Of a stretch of DNA of 64,000 bases, positions 1 to 9,146 are shown piece after piece; within the stretch, counting starts at the first letter, position 1, and every line of letters starts with the position of its first letter. The position numbers and the translations under genes were made by a program. Below the pieces are notes generated by a model. That model was not told where the DNA came from. It worked only from the letters and a program-made list of their open reading frames with translations, and searched no databases. Source of the stretch: Nostoc sp. LPT (GTDB taxonomy: Bacteria > Cyanobacteriota > Cyanobacteriia > Cyanobacteriales > Nostocaceae); assembly GCF_017115165.1 (NCBI RefSeq), contig NZ_JABXKF010000090.1:21150-85149 (forward strand), given 5' to 3'.

Positions 1-2778
1 AATATAAAACCAGTCAGCTATATCAGGTTTTTTAGCCAGTGATGCTGGAGTGTGACGATCGCCTTGTCCTTGCTTGTTGGGTTCAATCCAGTACTTTTGT
101 CGTTCAAAGGGGTAAGTCGGCAAAGGTAGACGATGACGCTGCTCGTGGGTATAAAATCCCGACCAATCTATTTCTACACCAGAAAGCCACAACCGACCTA
201 ATGTCTGTAATAAAAAGCTAACATCCGATTGTTGGTCTTTAACATGACTTAATGAACTTAGTACTTGTTGTTTGGTATTTTTATCTAAATGCTGTGTTGT
301 TAATGTACTTAGTGTCCGCCCCGGTCCCACCTCCAAAAAAACGCCTTCAAACTGCCCTAACAGTTGCGAGATCCCATCTGAAAACCTCACAGTTTCTCGT
401 AAATGTTGACTCCAGTAGTTAGGATTTATGGCTTGCTCATCCGTAATCCAACTACCAGTTACATTAGAAATAAAGCGTATGCGTGGTGGATTCAGTTTGA
501 CTGTTTTGATAGCCTGAATAAATGCTTCTAGTATTGGTTCCATCATTTGGGAATGGAACGCATGAGATGTATGCAACAGTTGACATTCAACTTGTTGAGA
601 GGATAATTGATTTTTTAGTATAGCAACTGCCTCGTCTGTTCCAGAAACAACACAGGACGATGGGCTGTTAATAACTGCAATTTGTAGATATTTTTTATAC
701 AACATCTGTGCAGACACCAGCAACTGCACATCTTTTTCTGGAAGCCTAATTGCCAGCATACTTCCTCTGGGTACTTGTTGCATTAACTGTCCCCTTTTTG
801 CCACAATGAATAAGGCATCTTCTAGGGAAAATACATTTGCGATCACAGCTGCGACATATTCCCCAATACTATGACCAATCATTGCTTCTGGATGTATCCC
901 CCATGACATCAATAACTGAGCTAAGGCGTACTCTGTAACAAATAACGCGCTTTGGGTGAGGGCTGTTTGTTGTAGTTGCTTTGCAGCAGTTTCGGTATCT
1001 TGTTCACTGGGGTAAAGTAGGGAGCGGATATCAAGACCGAGGTGGGGTTGCAAAATCAGAGCGCAAGTATCTACATGTTTTTTAAACGTCGGTTCTACTT
1101 CATATAGTTCCCGACCCATGTTTGCATATTGTGACCCTTGTCCTGAAAACATGAAGATAACTGGACAGTGACCTAGCTCATAGTAGTGACTAAAAATGCG
1201 TTGTGGGTCTTTGCTATTAAGCGATTTCACGGTATCATCTAGGTCTTGGCAAACTACCATGCGGCGATAGTCAAAAGCTCGACGACCTACTTGTAGGGTG
1301 TAAGAGACATCTGGTAGGGGAATATCGGGGTTTTGCTCTAAATAATCACGCAGTTGTGCTGTTGCAGTGTCTAAAGCCGTGCTGGTTTTGCCTGAGAGCA
1401 GTAACAATTGCCAAGGACGCGAGGGACTCGAAGCTTCAATCACTGGAGCTTCTTGCAAAATAACATGGGCATTAGTCCCACCAATGGCTAAAGAACTTAC
1501 ACCTGCTCTGCGTGGTGTTCCGTTGGTTTCCCACTCTGATAATTTGGTGTTGACATAAAAGGGACTATTGGCAAAGTCTATCTGTGGATTTGGCTCCTGA
1601 AAGTGCAAACTAGGAGGTATTTGTTTATGTTTTAGTGCAAGGACTGTTTTAATGAATCCTGTCACACCTGCTGCTATATTCAAATGCCCGACATTGGTCT
1701 TTACTGAACCAATAGCACAAAAGCCTTTTTTATTTGTGCTGGCACCAAAAGCTTGTGTGAGAGCTTTGATTTCAATCGGATCTCCCAAAATGGTTCCTGT
1801 ACCGTGTGCTTCTACATAAGTAACAGTCTCAGGTTCGACTTCAGCTAAGGCTAAAGCTTCTAAAATTACATCCCTTTGACCCTCAATACTAGGGGCTGTA
1901 TATCCAATCTTTAAAGAACCATCGTTATTAACAGCTGAACCCTTGATTACTGCATGGATAAAGTCACCATCAGCAATGGCATCCTCTAATCTTTTCAAGA
2001 CAACTATACCTAAACCATTACCACCATTAGTTCCTTTAGATTTTGCGTCAAAAGCTCGACAATGACCGTCAGGAGAATGAATTCCTCCTTGTTGATAGTG
2101 ATAACCTATTTTTTGTACCGTTGTAGTAGAAACACCGCCTGCTAAAGCAATATCACTTTCACCATTTAGTAAACTTTGGCAAGCTATGTGGATAGCAACT
2201 AATGATGTGGAACAAGCAGTTTGAATATTGATACTTGGTCCTCTCAAGTTCAATTTGTAAGAAATTTGTGTGGGCAAGAAATCCTTTTCGTTTCTATGCA
2301 AAATTTGATAGCTGTCTACTGATTCCATCAAATCTCGATTGGAATATAAGTTTAAAAGTAGGTACATATTTGGAGATGCACCAGCGAAAAGACTTATTTG
2401 ACCGCTATAAGTTTCAGAGTTGTAGCCAGCATTTTCTAAAGCTTCCCAAACACATTCCATGAAAAGGCGGTGTTGTGGATCTGTAATTTCAGCTTCTCTA
2501 GGTGAAAAGCCAAAAAATGAAGCGTCGAATAACTCTATATCTTCTAATACACCGCTTGCCTTCACGTAATTGGGATCGTTGAGTAATGATGGATCTACCC
2601 CAGCAGATATTAGTTCCTCATCCGTGAAAAAAGAAATTGACTCTACACCATCCCGCAGGTTTTGCCAAAAAATATCAATGTTTTTTGAACCAGGAAAACG
2701 CCCTGCCATACCGATAACAGCTATTTCATCTTCGCCAATTAAGTTCTCAGATTGATTTAATTTATTCATTTCCATCAT
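1..2778 (-). CDS. Type I modular PKS, KS-AT-... (PKS4), C-terminus beyond the left edge
   Basis: The reading frame is open from an ATG cluster at 2778/2775/2769 to base 1, so the stop and the reductive and carrier domains lie outside the window. Which ATG is used is uncertain; no strong SD is seen. A ketosynthase occupies about residues 10-435, with the active-site TACSTS cysteine near 185, EAHGTGT, and the NVGHLN variant of the third motif. The acyltransferase (about 510-830) has FSGQGSQ, the serine motif GHSIGE near 633, and HAFH near 735, which normally indicates malonyl. The last visible residues, PDIADWFYI, match the linker that precedes the KR region in PKS1-3, so this protein probably goes on to a KR and an ACP. 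No methyltransferase precedes that linker, unlike PKS1 and PKS2. It lies downstream of the decarboxylase gene in the same transcription direction and is the last visible assembly-line component. Confidence 0.93.
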   Translation of the reverse strand, partial: MMEMNKLNQSENLIGEDEIAVIGMAGRFPGSKNIDIFWQNLRDGVESISFFTDEELISAGVDPSLLNDPNYVKASGVLEDIELFDASFFGFSPREAEITDPQHRLFMECVWEALENAGYNSETYSGQISLFAGASPNMYLLLNLYSNRDLMESVDSYQILHRNEKDFLPTQISYKLNLRGPSINIQTACSTSLVAIHIACQSLLNGESDIALAGGVSTTTVQKIGYHYQQGGIHSPDGHCRAFDAKSKGTNGGNGLGIVVLKRLEDAIADGDFIHAVIKGSAVNNDGSLKIGYTAPSIEGQRDVILEALALAEVEPETVTYVEAHGTGTILGDPIEIKALTQAFGASTNKKGFCAIGSVKTNVGHLNIAAGVTGFIKTVLALKHKQIPPSLHFQEPNPQIDFANSPFYVNTKLSEWETNGTPRRAGVSSLAIGGTNAHVILQEAPVIEASSPSRPWQLLLLSGKTSTALDTATAQLRDYLEQNPDIPLPDVSYTLQVGRRAFDYRRMVVCQDLDDTVKSLNSKDPQRIFSHYYELGHCPVIFMFSGQGSQYANMGRELYEVEPTFKKHVDTCALILQPHLGLDIRSLLYPSEQDTETAAKQLQQTALTQSALFVTEYALAQLLMSWGIHPEAMIGHSIGEYVAAVIANVFSLEDALFIVAKRGQLMQQVPRGSMLAIRLPEKDVQLLVSAQMLYKKYLQIAVINSPSSCVVSGTDEAVAILKNQLSSQQVECQLLHTSHAFHSQMMEPILEAFIQAIKTVKLNPPRIRFISNVTGSWITDEQAINPNYWSQHLRETVRFSDGISQLLGQFEGVFLEVGPGRTLSTLTTQHLDKNTKQQVLSSLSHVKDQQSDVSFLLQTLGRLWLSGVEIDWSGFYTHEQRHRLPLPTYPFERQKYWIEPNKQGQGDRHTPASLAKKPDIADWFYI

Positions 2779-2834
2779 GTTACTTTATTAAACATCAACG
2801 TAATCAAATATTGATTTTAACTTATATCGAATAT

Positions 2835-2917
2835 TAGACCTCTTGAATAAATATTTTTTTGTTTCACGCAGAGGCGCAGAGAAGAGAACGCAAAGAAAGA
2901 CTTTTGCAAGAGGTCTA
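2835..2917. repeat. MITE-like element with 11-bp perfect inverted ends
   Basis: TAGACCTCTTG at 2835-2845 is repeated as its exact reverse complement at 2907-2917. The 83-bp interior contains the CGCAGAGGCGCAGAG-type core seen many times in Nostocales intergenic DNA. The element fills most of the gap between the PKS4 start and the decarboxylase, and its right end abuts the decarboxylase stop codon. It could be a non-autonomous mobile element and could also fold as a hairpin in the transcript. There is no T-run that would mark a classical terminator. Confidence 0.6.
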
Positions 2918-4558
2918 TTAAATTGATATTTTTGCAGCCATTTGGATTTGGTCATTTAAAACCGCTTTAATATCTTCTTCTGTCGTTAACGGATTAGCAA
3001 TCACTGCACGCATAGCAATTATAGGAATTCCACTGCCAAAAAGGATATCTTTTTTTGTCGTTCGGGAAATAAAAGTATGACCAATTTGACGCTGATTTTT
3101 TTGTAAGCATTCATTAAATCTATTGATAATTTGATTATCTATCTCTGTCAATTTATTTTTAGCACGCGCCTCTCTAAATTGTTTTGGAATATAGCGATAA
3201 GTTAACAAATTCGTATCAGGTTCTGCCAGCAATTCAAATTCAGGCATAGCCGAAATACAAGCAGCCATGTATTGAGTTTTTCGGATTCCTTCATTAATCA
3301 AAAACTCATATCCCTTAACTCCAATTAGCTTTAAACCCGCGTGTAAAAATAAAGCCATGCCTGGTCGAGAACCTTCTAAAGCGCGTTTACCTAAATCAAA
3401 CGATCCCTTACGCATGGTATAACTAGCGTGTTTTTCGATCGCCCCAGGCAGATATGGATCACGGAAAAAGACCATACCAATGCCCATTGGTAGATATAGT
3501 TGTTTATGTCCATCAATAGTGACTGAATCAGCTTTTTCTATACCAGCAATCTTATGCCGATATTGCTCAGAAAAAATCAGCGGACCACCCCAAGCAGCAT
3601 CTACGTGAAAATGAGCATTAGCTTCCTGTGCAATTTCTGCAATATCTGTAAGGGAATCAACTCCACCAGAGTCTGTTGTACCAGCAACTCCCACAATTGC
3701 AATAATTAGCAAGTTTTTGGCACGACAATTTGCAACAGTTTGGCGCAGTGCTTCTATATCAACTCGATTATTACAGTCAGCAGGGATTCTGATCAAACTA
3801 TGCGTACCAATGCCCATTAAATCCGCAGCTTTATCAAAAGAGAAATGCATCAAGTCAGAGCCAATAATCACTGCTCCTTTATAGCCATAGAAATCTAGAG
3901 CAGCTGCTAAACCTTCTTTTTCTACACCAAGAAATCCATCTTTCGGTCCTAGTAAAGCATTTCGCGCACACCAAACTGCTGTGATATTTGCCACTGTTCC
4001 ACCAGAAACCAAGATTCCAAGTGTACTCAAATTGTTTTGAATATGTTGAGTATAAAAACCATCAGAGAAACTATAAATTTGTCGATGCAACATAGCCAAA
4101 GCTTCACGTTCGCAAAAGCTTAGGGCTTTAGCTGTCTCTATTTTGACGGCATTTTGGTTCATCGCCGTCATTAGTTTAGCCAAAGGGCGTACAAAACTAG
4201 GAAGTGCCGAGGTCATGTGACCTATAAATCGTGGCGAAGATGTATGTATTGAATGAGCAACAACATTGTTGCCTATGTATTTGAGATAGTTCTCAAAATT
4301 AGTCGGCTGAAGAGGAATTTTACTATCAGAAAATTTTTCTAATAGTGACTCTAAATCAATGTTGGTATTAGAATCACTTGTGCTTAAAAAATCTTGCGAT
4401 AAGCTATCAGTTATTTCATCGATTCGTTTCTCTATAGAGTTTGCTTGATTGCATGAAGCAAACAATTGCATTACTTGTTCTTCTATCTCATTATCTAATG
4501 TTTGCTCAGATTCCAAAAAAGAATTTTTGTTTAGCATTTCTTGTTTGCTTGATGTCAT
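2918..4558 (-). CDS. PLP-dependent group II decarboxylase, PanP-like aspartate 1-decarboxylase
   Basis: This 546-aa protein is a fold-type I PLP decarboxylase. The PLP-binding lysine lies in DGHKQLYLP near residue 354, preceded by the HVDAAWGG motif whose aspartate contacts the pyridine nitrogen. The N-terminal block FIGHMTSALPSFVRPL and the length of about 545 aa recall the PanP family, the pyridoxal-dependent aspartate 1-decarboxylases of Vibrio and relatives that make beta-alanine. Cyanobacteria normally use the small pyruvoyl enzyme PanD, so a PLP enzyme here is probably dedicated to the pathway. An A domain in this cluster (start 26044) carries a beta-alanine-like code, which supports a precursor-supply role. 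Glutamate or diaminobutyrate decarboxylase activity cannot be excluded from sequence alone. The start is the ATG at 4558; the SD is weak. It lies 140 bases downstream of the Gly NRPS gene. Confidence 0.85.
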   Translation of the reverse strand: MTSSKQEMLNKNSFLESEQTLDNEIEEQVMQLFASCNQANSIEKRIDEITDSLSQDFLSTSDSNTNIDLESLLEKFSDSKIPLQPTNFENYLKYIGNNVVAHSIHTSSPRFIGHMTSALPSFVRPLAKLMTAMNQNAVKIETAKALSFCEREALAMLHRQIYSFSDGFYTQHIQNNLSTLGILVSGGTVANITAVWCARNALLGPKDGFLGVEKEGLAAALDFYGYKGAVIIGSDLMHFSFDKAADLMGIGTHSLIRIPADCNNRVDIEALRQTVANCRAKNLLIIAIVGVAGTTDSGGVDSLTDIAEIAQEANAHFHVDAAWGGPLIFSEQYRHKIAGIEKADSVTIDGHKQLYLPMGIGMVFFRDPYLPGAIEKHASYTMRKGSFDLGKRALEGSRPGMALFLHAGLKLIGVKGYEFLINEGIRKTQYMAACISAMPEFELLAEPDTNLLTYRYIPKQFREARAKNKLTEIDNQIINRFNECLQKNQRQIGHTFISRTTKKDILFGSGIPIIAMRAVIANPLTTEEDIKAVLNDQIQMAAKISI

Positions 4559-4698
4559 ATTGTGTTGGTGGCAATTTTTTTATTTCATTTTTGCAGGAAG
4601 AATCTTTTGCCTGCTTTTCTCTAAAATCTTCGATTCTACAGTTACAGCGAAGCGATCGCCCTTCTTCTTCAATCGCCTTGTTGAGACTAAACATCTTG

Positions 4699-7600
4699 TT
4701 ACTGTGTTGCTGCTCGGCGCTCTTTCCTAACTTGTTTTCGCCTCTGTACTGAAGCTGTTCTGCTCTCCGAGTGATGAGCAGGTCGTAAAACAGATGTTTC
4801 TTCACTAGATTCCTGACTAAAATATTTAACCAGGTGACTGATAGTCGGATATTGAAACATCTCAACCAAGCTGAAATCTCGCTGAAATACTTTTTGCAAC
4901 TTGCTAGGAACTTGAATTAAGAGCAATGAATTACCACCAAGTTCAAAGAAATTGTCATGGATTCCCACTCTTTCTACTTGAAGTAATTCTTGCCAAATAG
5001 ATGCAATCACTTTTTCAACTTCGGTCTTCGGCGCCACATAGGATACCTCTAATTCTGGTCTTGAAGCCTCTGGTGCAGGTAATGCACTGCGGTCTATTTT
5101 GCCGTTGGGTGTTAGAGGTAGGGCGTTCAGCGTTACAAAGCTTGAGGGTACCATATACTCAGGTAATCTTTCTTTGATAAACGCTCGTAAGTCGCCGATC
5201 GAAAGGGTGGGTTTGTTTGCTATTATTTCGTCAGCCAGTAGGTGTGTTTTTTCTGTGGGTGTGACTTGTGTCCCTTCTGCTTGTTGTATCGGAACAACAT
5301 AGGCTACTAGGCGTTTATCTCCTGGTTGCTCCTCTCGTGAGACAACTACAGCCTCCACTACTCCCGGATGTTGACTCAAGATAGTTTCTATCTCACTTAA
5401 TTCGATCCGATATCCCTGGAATTTCACTTGATGATCTACACGACCCAGAAACTCAATGTTACCGTTGGGTAGATATTGTGCCAAGTCTCCAGTTTTATAC
5501 AGTTTGTTGTTTGGGTTTGTCCCAAAGGGATTGGAGATGAAACGCTCTATGGTTAACTGTGGTTGGTTTAAGTAGCCACGCACCACGCCTTCGCCACCAA
5601 TGTAGAGTTCACCAGGAATACCAACAGGTACTGGTTGTAGATGGCGATCGAGAATATAAATTTCTGTGTTGGCAATGGGGCGTCCGATTGGTATCGTATT
5701 GCCGACTTCTTGCAGGGGATAGGTTGTAGACCAAATAGTCGTCTCGGTGGGGCCATACATGTTATAAATTTCTGCCGAGAGTTGAGTCCGCAACTGTTCT
5801 GCTAGAGAAACGGGTAACGCCTCACCACCAAGCATCAATTTGCGGAGTGAACCCATCGCACTCAGCGCCTTATTATCCTGAATTAATATTCTTGCAAGAG
5901 ACGGAGTGCATTGCAGATGTGTCACATTGTGCCTGGCAATTTGAGCAGGTAGGGAATAGTCAGTGTCATCTTTGTCTATTTTTTTGTTGCTCAATTCTCT
6001 GACTGTATTTAGGTGATGTAAACTAGACAACACCGATTCCACATCCACACCAAAATCGATCAGACATGCAACCTCATCCACCCCGATCGCCTTGAGTCGG
6101 TTAATCATCCGCAAACAAGTGCTGGGTGTGCCTAACAAACTGCTTCTTTCAAAGTACCGATTAAAGGCGTAATTCAGCAGTTGCTCTTGCTCTTGTGCAG
6201 TAAAATTCTCTGCATTAATATCGTGACCTAAGCTTTTTCCTAAGTTATTCAACAGACTCAGAGAACTTTTCAAGTACTGGTAAAAAGGTTGCCGCACCTT
6301 TTCTCGCACAACATCAATGTCCTCACCCACGAAGGTGTGAATCATCAACGTCACGTGACCTGCTCCCAGTCCATGTCCGTGTTCCTGCCAGGATTGGCGA
6401 TAAACCGCAATTTTTTCCTCTAGTTCCTCTACATTCTGATCGAGTAAATGGGTAAGCAAGTTGGCACCAATTTCACCCGCCCGACGAAAAGTTTCTGGAC
6501 TACCAGCTGCTGTAACCCAAATCGGCACTTCCGGCTGAATCGGTTGGGGATGAATCTTCACTTCTACTTCTTTGCCACTACCTCCTGGCAGAGTTATCGA
6601 TTCTCCGCGCCAAAGTTGGCGGACAGTTTCGATGTCACGAAACATGATTTGGAAGCGATCGCTATACTTGTCTGGTGCTAGGACAAAATCATTGGCGTGC
6701 CAACCGGAAGCAAAGGAGATACCAACCCGGCCTCGCGAAAGGTTATCAACTACAGACCATTCTTCAGCAACTCGGATCGGATTTTGTAAGGGTAAAACAA
6801 TACTACCAGCACGAATTTGAATACGCTCTGTAATTGTGGCGATCGCTGCACTGACAACGGAGGGATTTGGGTATAGACCGCCAAATTCATGGAAGTGTCG
6901 CTCTGGAGTCCAGATGGCTGCAAAGGCGTGTTTGTCGGCAAATTTAGCACCTTCAAGTAGTAAGTGATACTTATCTGTGCCTGCCTGTACCTCGTCACTA
7001 GCAAAATAGAAAAGGCTAAATGCCATTTCTTTATCTGTGATTTTTTGGTCTACTTCAGTAGTAAAAGTAGTAGGTCTTGGATCACCATTAATCACAACTT
7101 GAAAACCGCGTGTCAGCGTCCACAACAACTCTAACACTGAGATATCAAAGGAAATGCTGGTAACTGCTAGCCAAGTACCTGGATGATCGTTTCCAATACT
7201 ACCGTCCATTCCTGTAAAGAAATTGACAACGTTGCGATGACTGACCATCACTCCCTTTGGTTTACCTGTGGAGCCGGAAGTGTAGATCGTATATGCTAAG
7301 TTGTCAGTTGACAAGGCTGTTGGGGGATTCTGATCACTAGCGCTTTGAATTATCTGCCAATCTCTATTTAGGCAAACCACCGATGCGCCAGAATTTGGAA
7401 GTTTTTCCAGTAATTGTTGTTGAGTCAACAGCACTGGCACTTGAGCATCTGCCAACATAAAAGTTAGGCGTTCCTGCGGGTATGCTGGGTCTAGCGGTAG
7501 ATATGCACCACCTGCTTTGAGGATGGCTAATAGTCCGACGATCATATCGAGCGATCGCTCTACACAAATCCCTACCAATACTTCTGATTTTACTCCCAGC

Positions 7601-9129
7601 GATCGCAAGTAATGCGCCAATTGGTTAGCTTTCGTGTTGAGTTCGCGGTAAGTTAACTGCTCATCTTTAAACACCACTGCGACTGCATTAGGTGTGCGTT
7701 CTACTTGCGCCTCAAATAATTGATGAATGCATTGTTCTTGAGGATACTCAATTTCTGTATCATTCCACTCCCGCAGCAATTGAGATTTTTCTTGTCCAGT
7801 CAGTAACGACAAATCTCGAAGTTGTTGTTCAGGATTGGCAACTATACTTTCTAACAAAGTCTTTAAATGCCCTAATATCCGATTAATCGTCGCACTATCA
7901 AAACGACGGGTATCATACCCAATCGACAGTAATGAATCTGAACCAGGATATACCTGTAGGGTAAGAGGATAATTCGTCTTTTCAAATATCCGAGTTTCCC
8001 CTATTACCATGCTTTGAGCTAGCTTTTCTCCAGTATCATCTACTAAATAGTTATTAAAAACTAGAAGACTCTCAAATAGTGGCAACCCACGAGGAATTTG
8101 ACTCCATTGTTGAATCTGTATTAGTGGACTATACTCATACTGACGCATTTCCACTTCTTGAATTTGCAGCTTTTTCAACCAAGGTATAAGCAAATCATCA
8201 GCAGGGACTTGTACCCGTAGCGGCAATGTGTTGGCGAAAAGTCCCATCATGGATTCTGCTTCTGCCAATTCAGTCGGTCGGCCTGAAGATGTGGCGCCAA
8301 AAACTATATCTGACTCACCGCTATATCGGCTTAAAAGTATAGCCCAGGCTCCCTTGAGTAGAATATTTAGGGTAAGATGATACTTTCGTGCCAGGGAATT
8401 CAAGGCATCTGTCGTTGTTACCGAAAGTCGGGTTTGTTGACAATCATGGTCTTCGTCTTCGCTAGAGAAAGTACCGACAGCTTTGTCCATCATTAGTGAT
8501 GTCGGTATCGTAAATCCTTCAAGCATTTCGCGCCAGTAAATTTCAGCCTTTGATATATCTTGCTGCTGTAGCCAAGAAATGTATTCTTTAAAGGGACGAG
8601 GACTTTCTAAATGTAAATCTTCACCTTTGCAAAAGGCATTATAGAATTCATAAAATTCTTTCCATAGCCATGTTAAAGACCACCCTTCCATCAATATATG
8701 GTTATAGCTGAAGACAAATTGATAAGCGTTATCAGCCACCTGAATTAATGCCAAACGCATCAGTGGAACTTGGGAAAGTGTAAAGCCTCGTTTGCGATCT
8801 GCTGCTAAAAAAATTTCTAACTGCTTTTCTTGTTCCGGCAAAGAAAGTTCGCGCCAGTCTTGAAAATCCCAAGGCAAGTCTACTTGTCGATATACCACTT
8901 GATATGGCTTATCAAGATTTTCCCAGTAGAAGGAGGTACGCAAAATTGGATGCCGATCTAAAACTTGCTGCCATGCTTTTTGGAAAGCTGGAACATCAAC
9001 TTGAGTTTGTAAGGCGTAGCAAAACTGCTCAAAGTACATCCCCGAATTAGGTGTAACCAGCGTGTGAAAAAGCATACCCTGCTGTAAGGGTGAAAGTTCG
9101 TATATATCTTCAATATTATTTTGGTTCAT
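4699..9129 (-). CDS. NRPS module C-A(Gly)-PCP with luciferase-like monooxygenase inserted in the A domain
   Basis: The 1476-aa protein begins with a C domain of the type usually found after E domains (LSPLQQGMLFHTL). Its active-site motif reads NHILMEG near residue 146 instead of HHxxxDG. The A domain runs from about 470, with A3 YTSGSTG near 618 and A4 near 661. It is then interrupted at about 690-1040 by an FMN-dependent luciferase-like monooxygenase of the MupA/Atu3671 type (motifs AAIWTPERHFHEFGG, SFASGWHANDF), and resumes through A5 (NMYGPTETT, about 1124) to A10 (NGKIDR, about 1341). The specificity residues read DILQMGMIWK, close to the glycine code. A PCP (LGGNSL, about 1396) and a basic tail end the protein. 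This A-Mox arrangement resembles MtaG of myxothiazol, where glycine is alpha-hydroxylated and the chain is released as an amide. There is no TE. The SD AGGAGA precedes the ATG. Confidence 0.95.
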   Translation of the reverse strand: MNQNNIEDIYELSPLQQGMLFHTLVTPNSGMYFEQFCYALQTQVDVPAFQKAWQQVLDRHPILRTSFYWENLDKPYQVVYRQVDLPWDFQDWRELSLPEQEKQLEIFLAADRKRGFTLSQVPLMRLALIQVADNAYQFVFSYNHILMEGWSLTWLWKEFYEFYNAFCKGEDLHLESPRPFKEYISWLQQQDISKAEIYWREMLEGFTIPTSLMMDKAVGTFSSEDEDHDCQQTRLSVTTTDALNSLARKYHLTLNILLKGAWAILLSRYSGESDIVFGATSSGRPTELAEAESMMGLFANTLPLRVQVPADDLLIPWLKKLQIQEVEMRQYEYSPLIQIQQWSQIPRGLPLFESLLVFNNYLVDDTGEKLAQSMVIGETRIFEKTNYPLTLQVYPGSDSLLSIGYDTRRFDSATINRILGHLKTLLESIVANPEQQLRDLSLLTGQEKSQLLREWNDTEIEYPQEQCIHQLFEAQVERTPNAVAVVFKDEQLTYRELNTKANQLAHYLRSLGVKSEVLVGICVERSLDMIVGLLAILKAGGAYLPLDPAYPQERLTFMLADAQVPVLLTQQQLLEKLPNSGASVVCLNRDWQIIQSASDQNPPTALSTDNLAYTIYTSGSTGKPKGVMVSHRNVVNFFTGMDGSIGNDHPGTWLAVTSISFDISVLELLWTLTRGFQVVINGDPRPTTFTTEVDQKITDKEMAFSLFYFASDEVQAGTDKYHLLLEGAKFADKHAFAAIWTPERHFHEFGGLYPNPSVVSAAIATITERIQIRAGSIVLPLQNPIRVAEEWSVVDNLSRGRVGISFASGWHANDFVLAPDKYSDRFQIMFRDIETVRQLWRGESITLPGGSGKEVEVKIHPQPIQPEVPIWVTAAGSPETFRRAGEIGANLLTHLLDQNVEELEEKIAVYRQSWQEHGHGLGAGHVTLMIHTFVGEDIDVVREKVRQPFYQYLKSSLSLLNNLGKSLGHDINAENFTAQEQEQLLNYAFNRYFERSSLLGTPSTCLRMINRLKAIGVDEVACLIDFGVDVESVLSSLHHLNTVRELSNKKIDKDDTDYSLPAQIARHNVTHLQCTPSLARILIQDNKALSAMGSLRKLMLGGEALPVSLAEQLRTQLSAEIYNMYGPTETTIWSTTYPLQEVGNTIPIGRPIANTEIYILDRHLQPVPVGIPGELYIGGEGVVRGYLNQPQLTIERFISNPFGTNPNNKLYKTGDLAQYLPNGNIEFLGRVDHQVKFQGYRIELSEIETILSQHPGVVEAVVVSREEQPGDKRLVAYVVPIQQAEGTQVTPTEKTHLLADEIIANKPTLSIGDLRAFIKERLPEYMVPSSFVTLNALPLTPNGKIDRSALPAPEASRPELEVSYVAPKTEVEKVIASIWQELLQVERVGIHDNFFELGGNSLLLIQVPSKLQKVFQRDFSLVEMFQYPTISHLVKYFSQESSEETSVLRPAHHSESRTASVQRRKQVRKERRAATQ

Positions 9130-9146
9130 GGAAAATTTCTCCTATA

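Noticed and set aside
4441..4752. Open plus-strand frames across the decarboxylase/NRPS junction
   Set aside because: They overlap the ends of two strong minus-strand genes, have no recognisable domain, and look like low-complexity antisense shadows.
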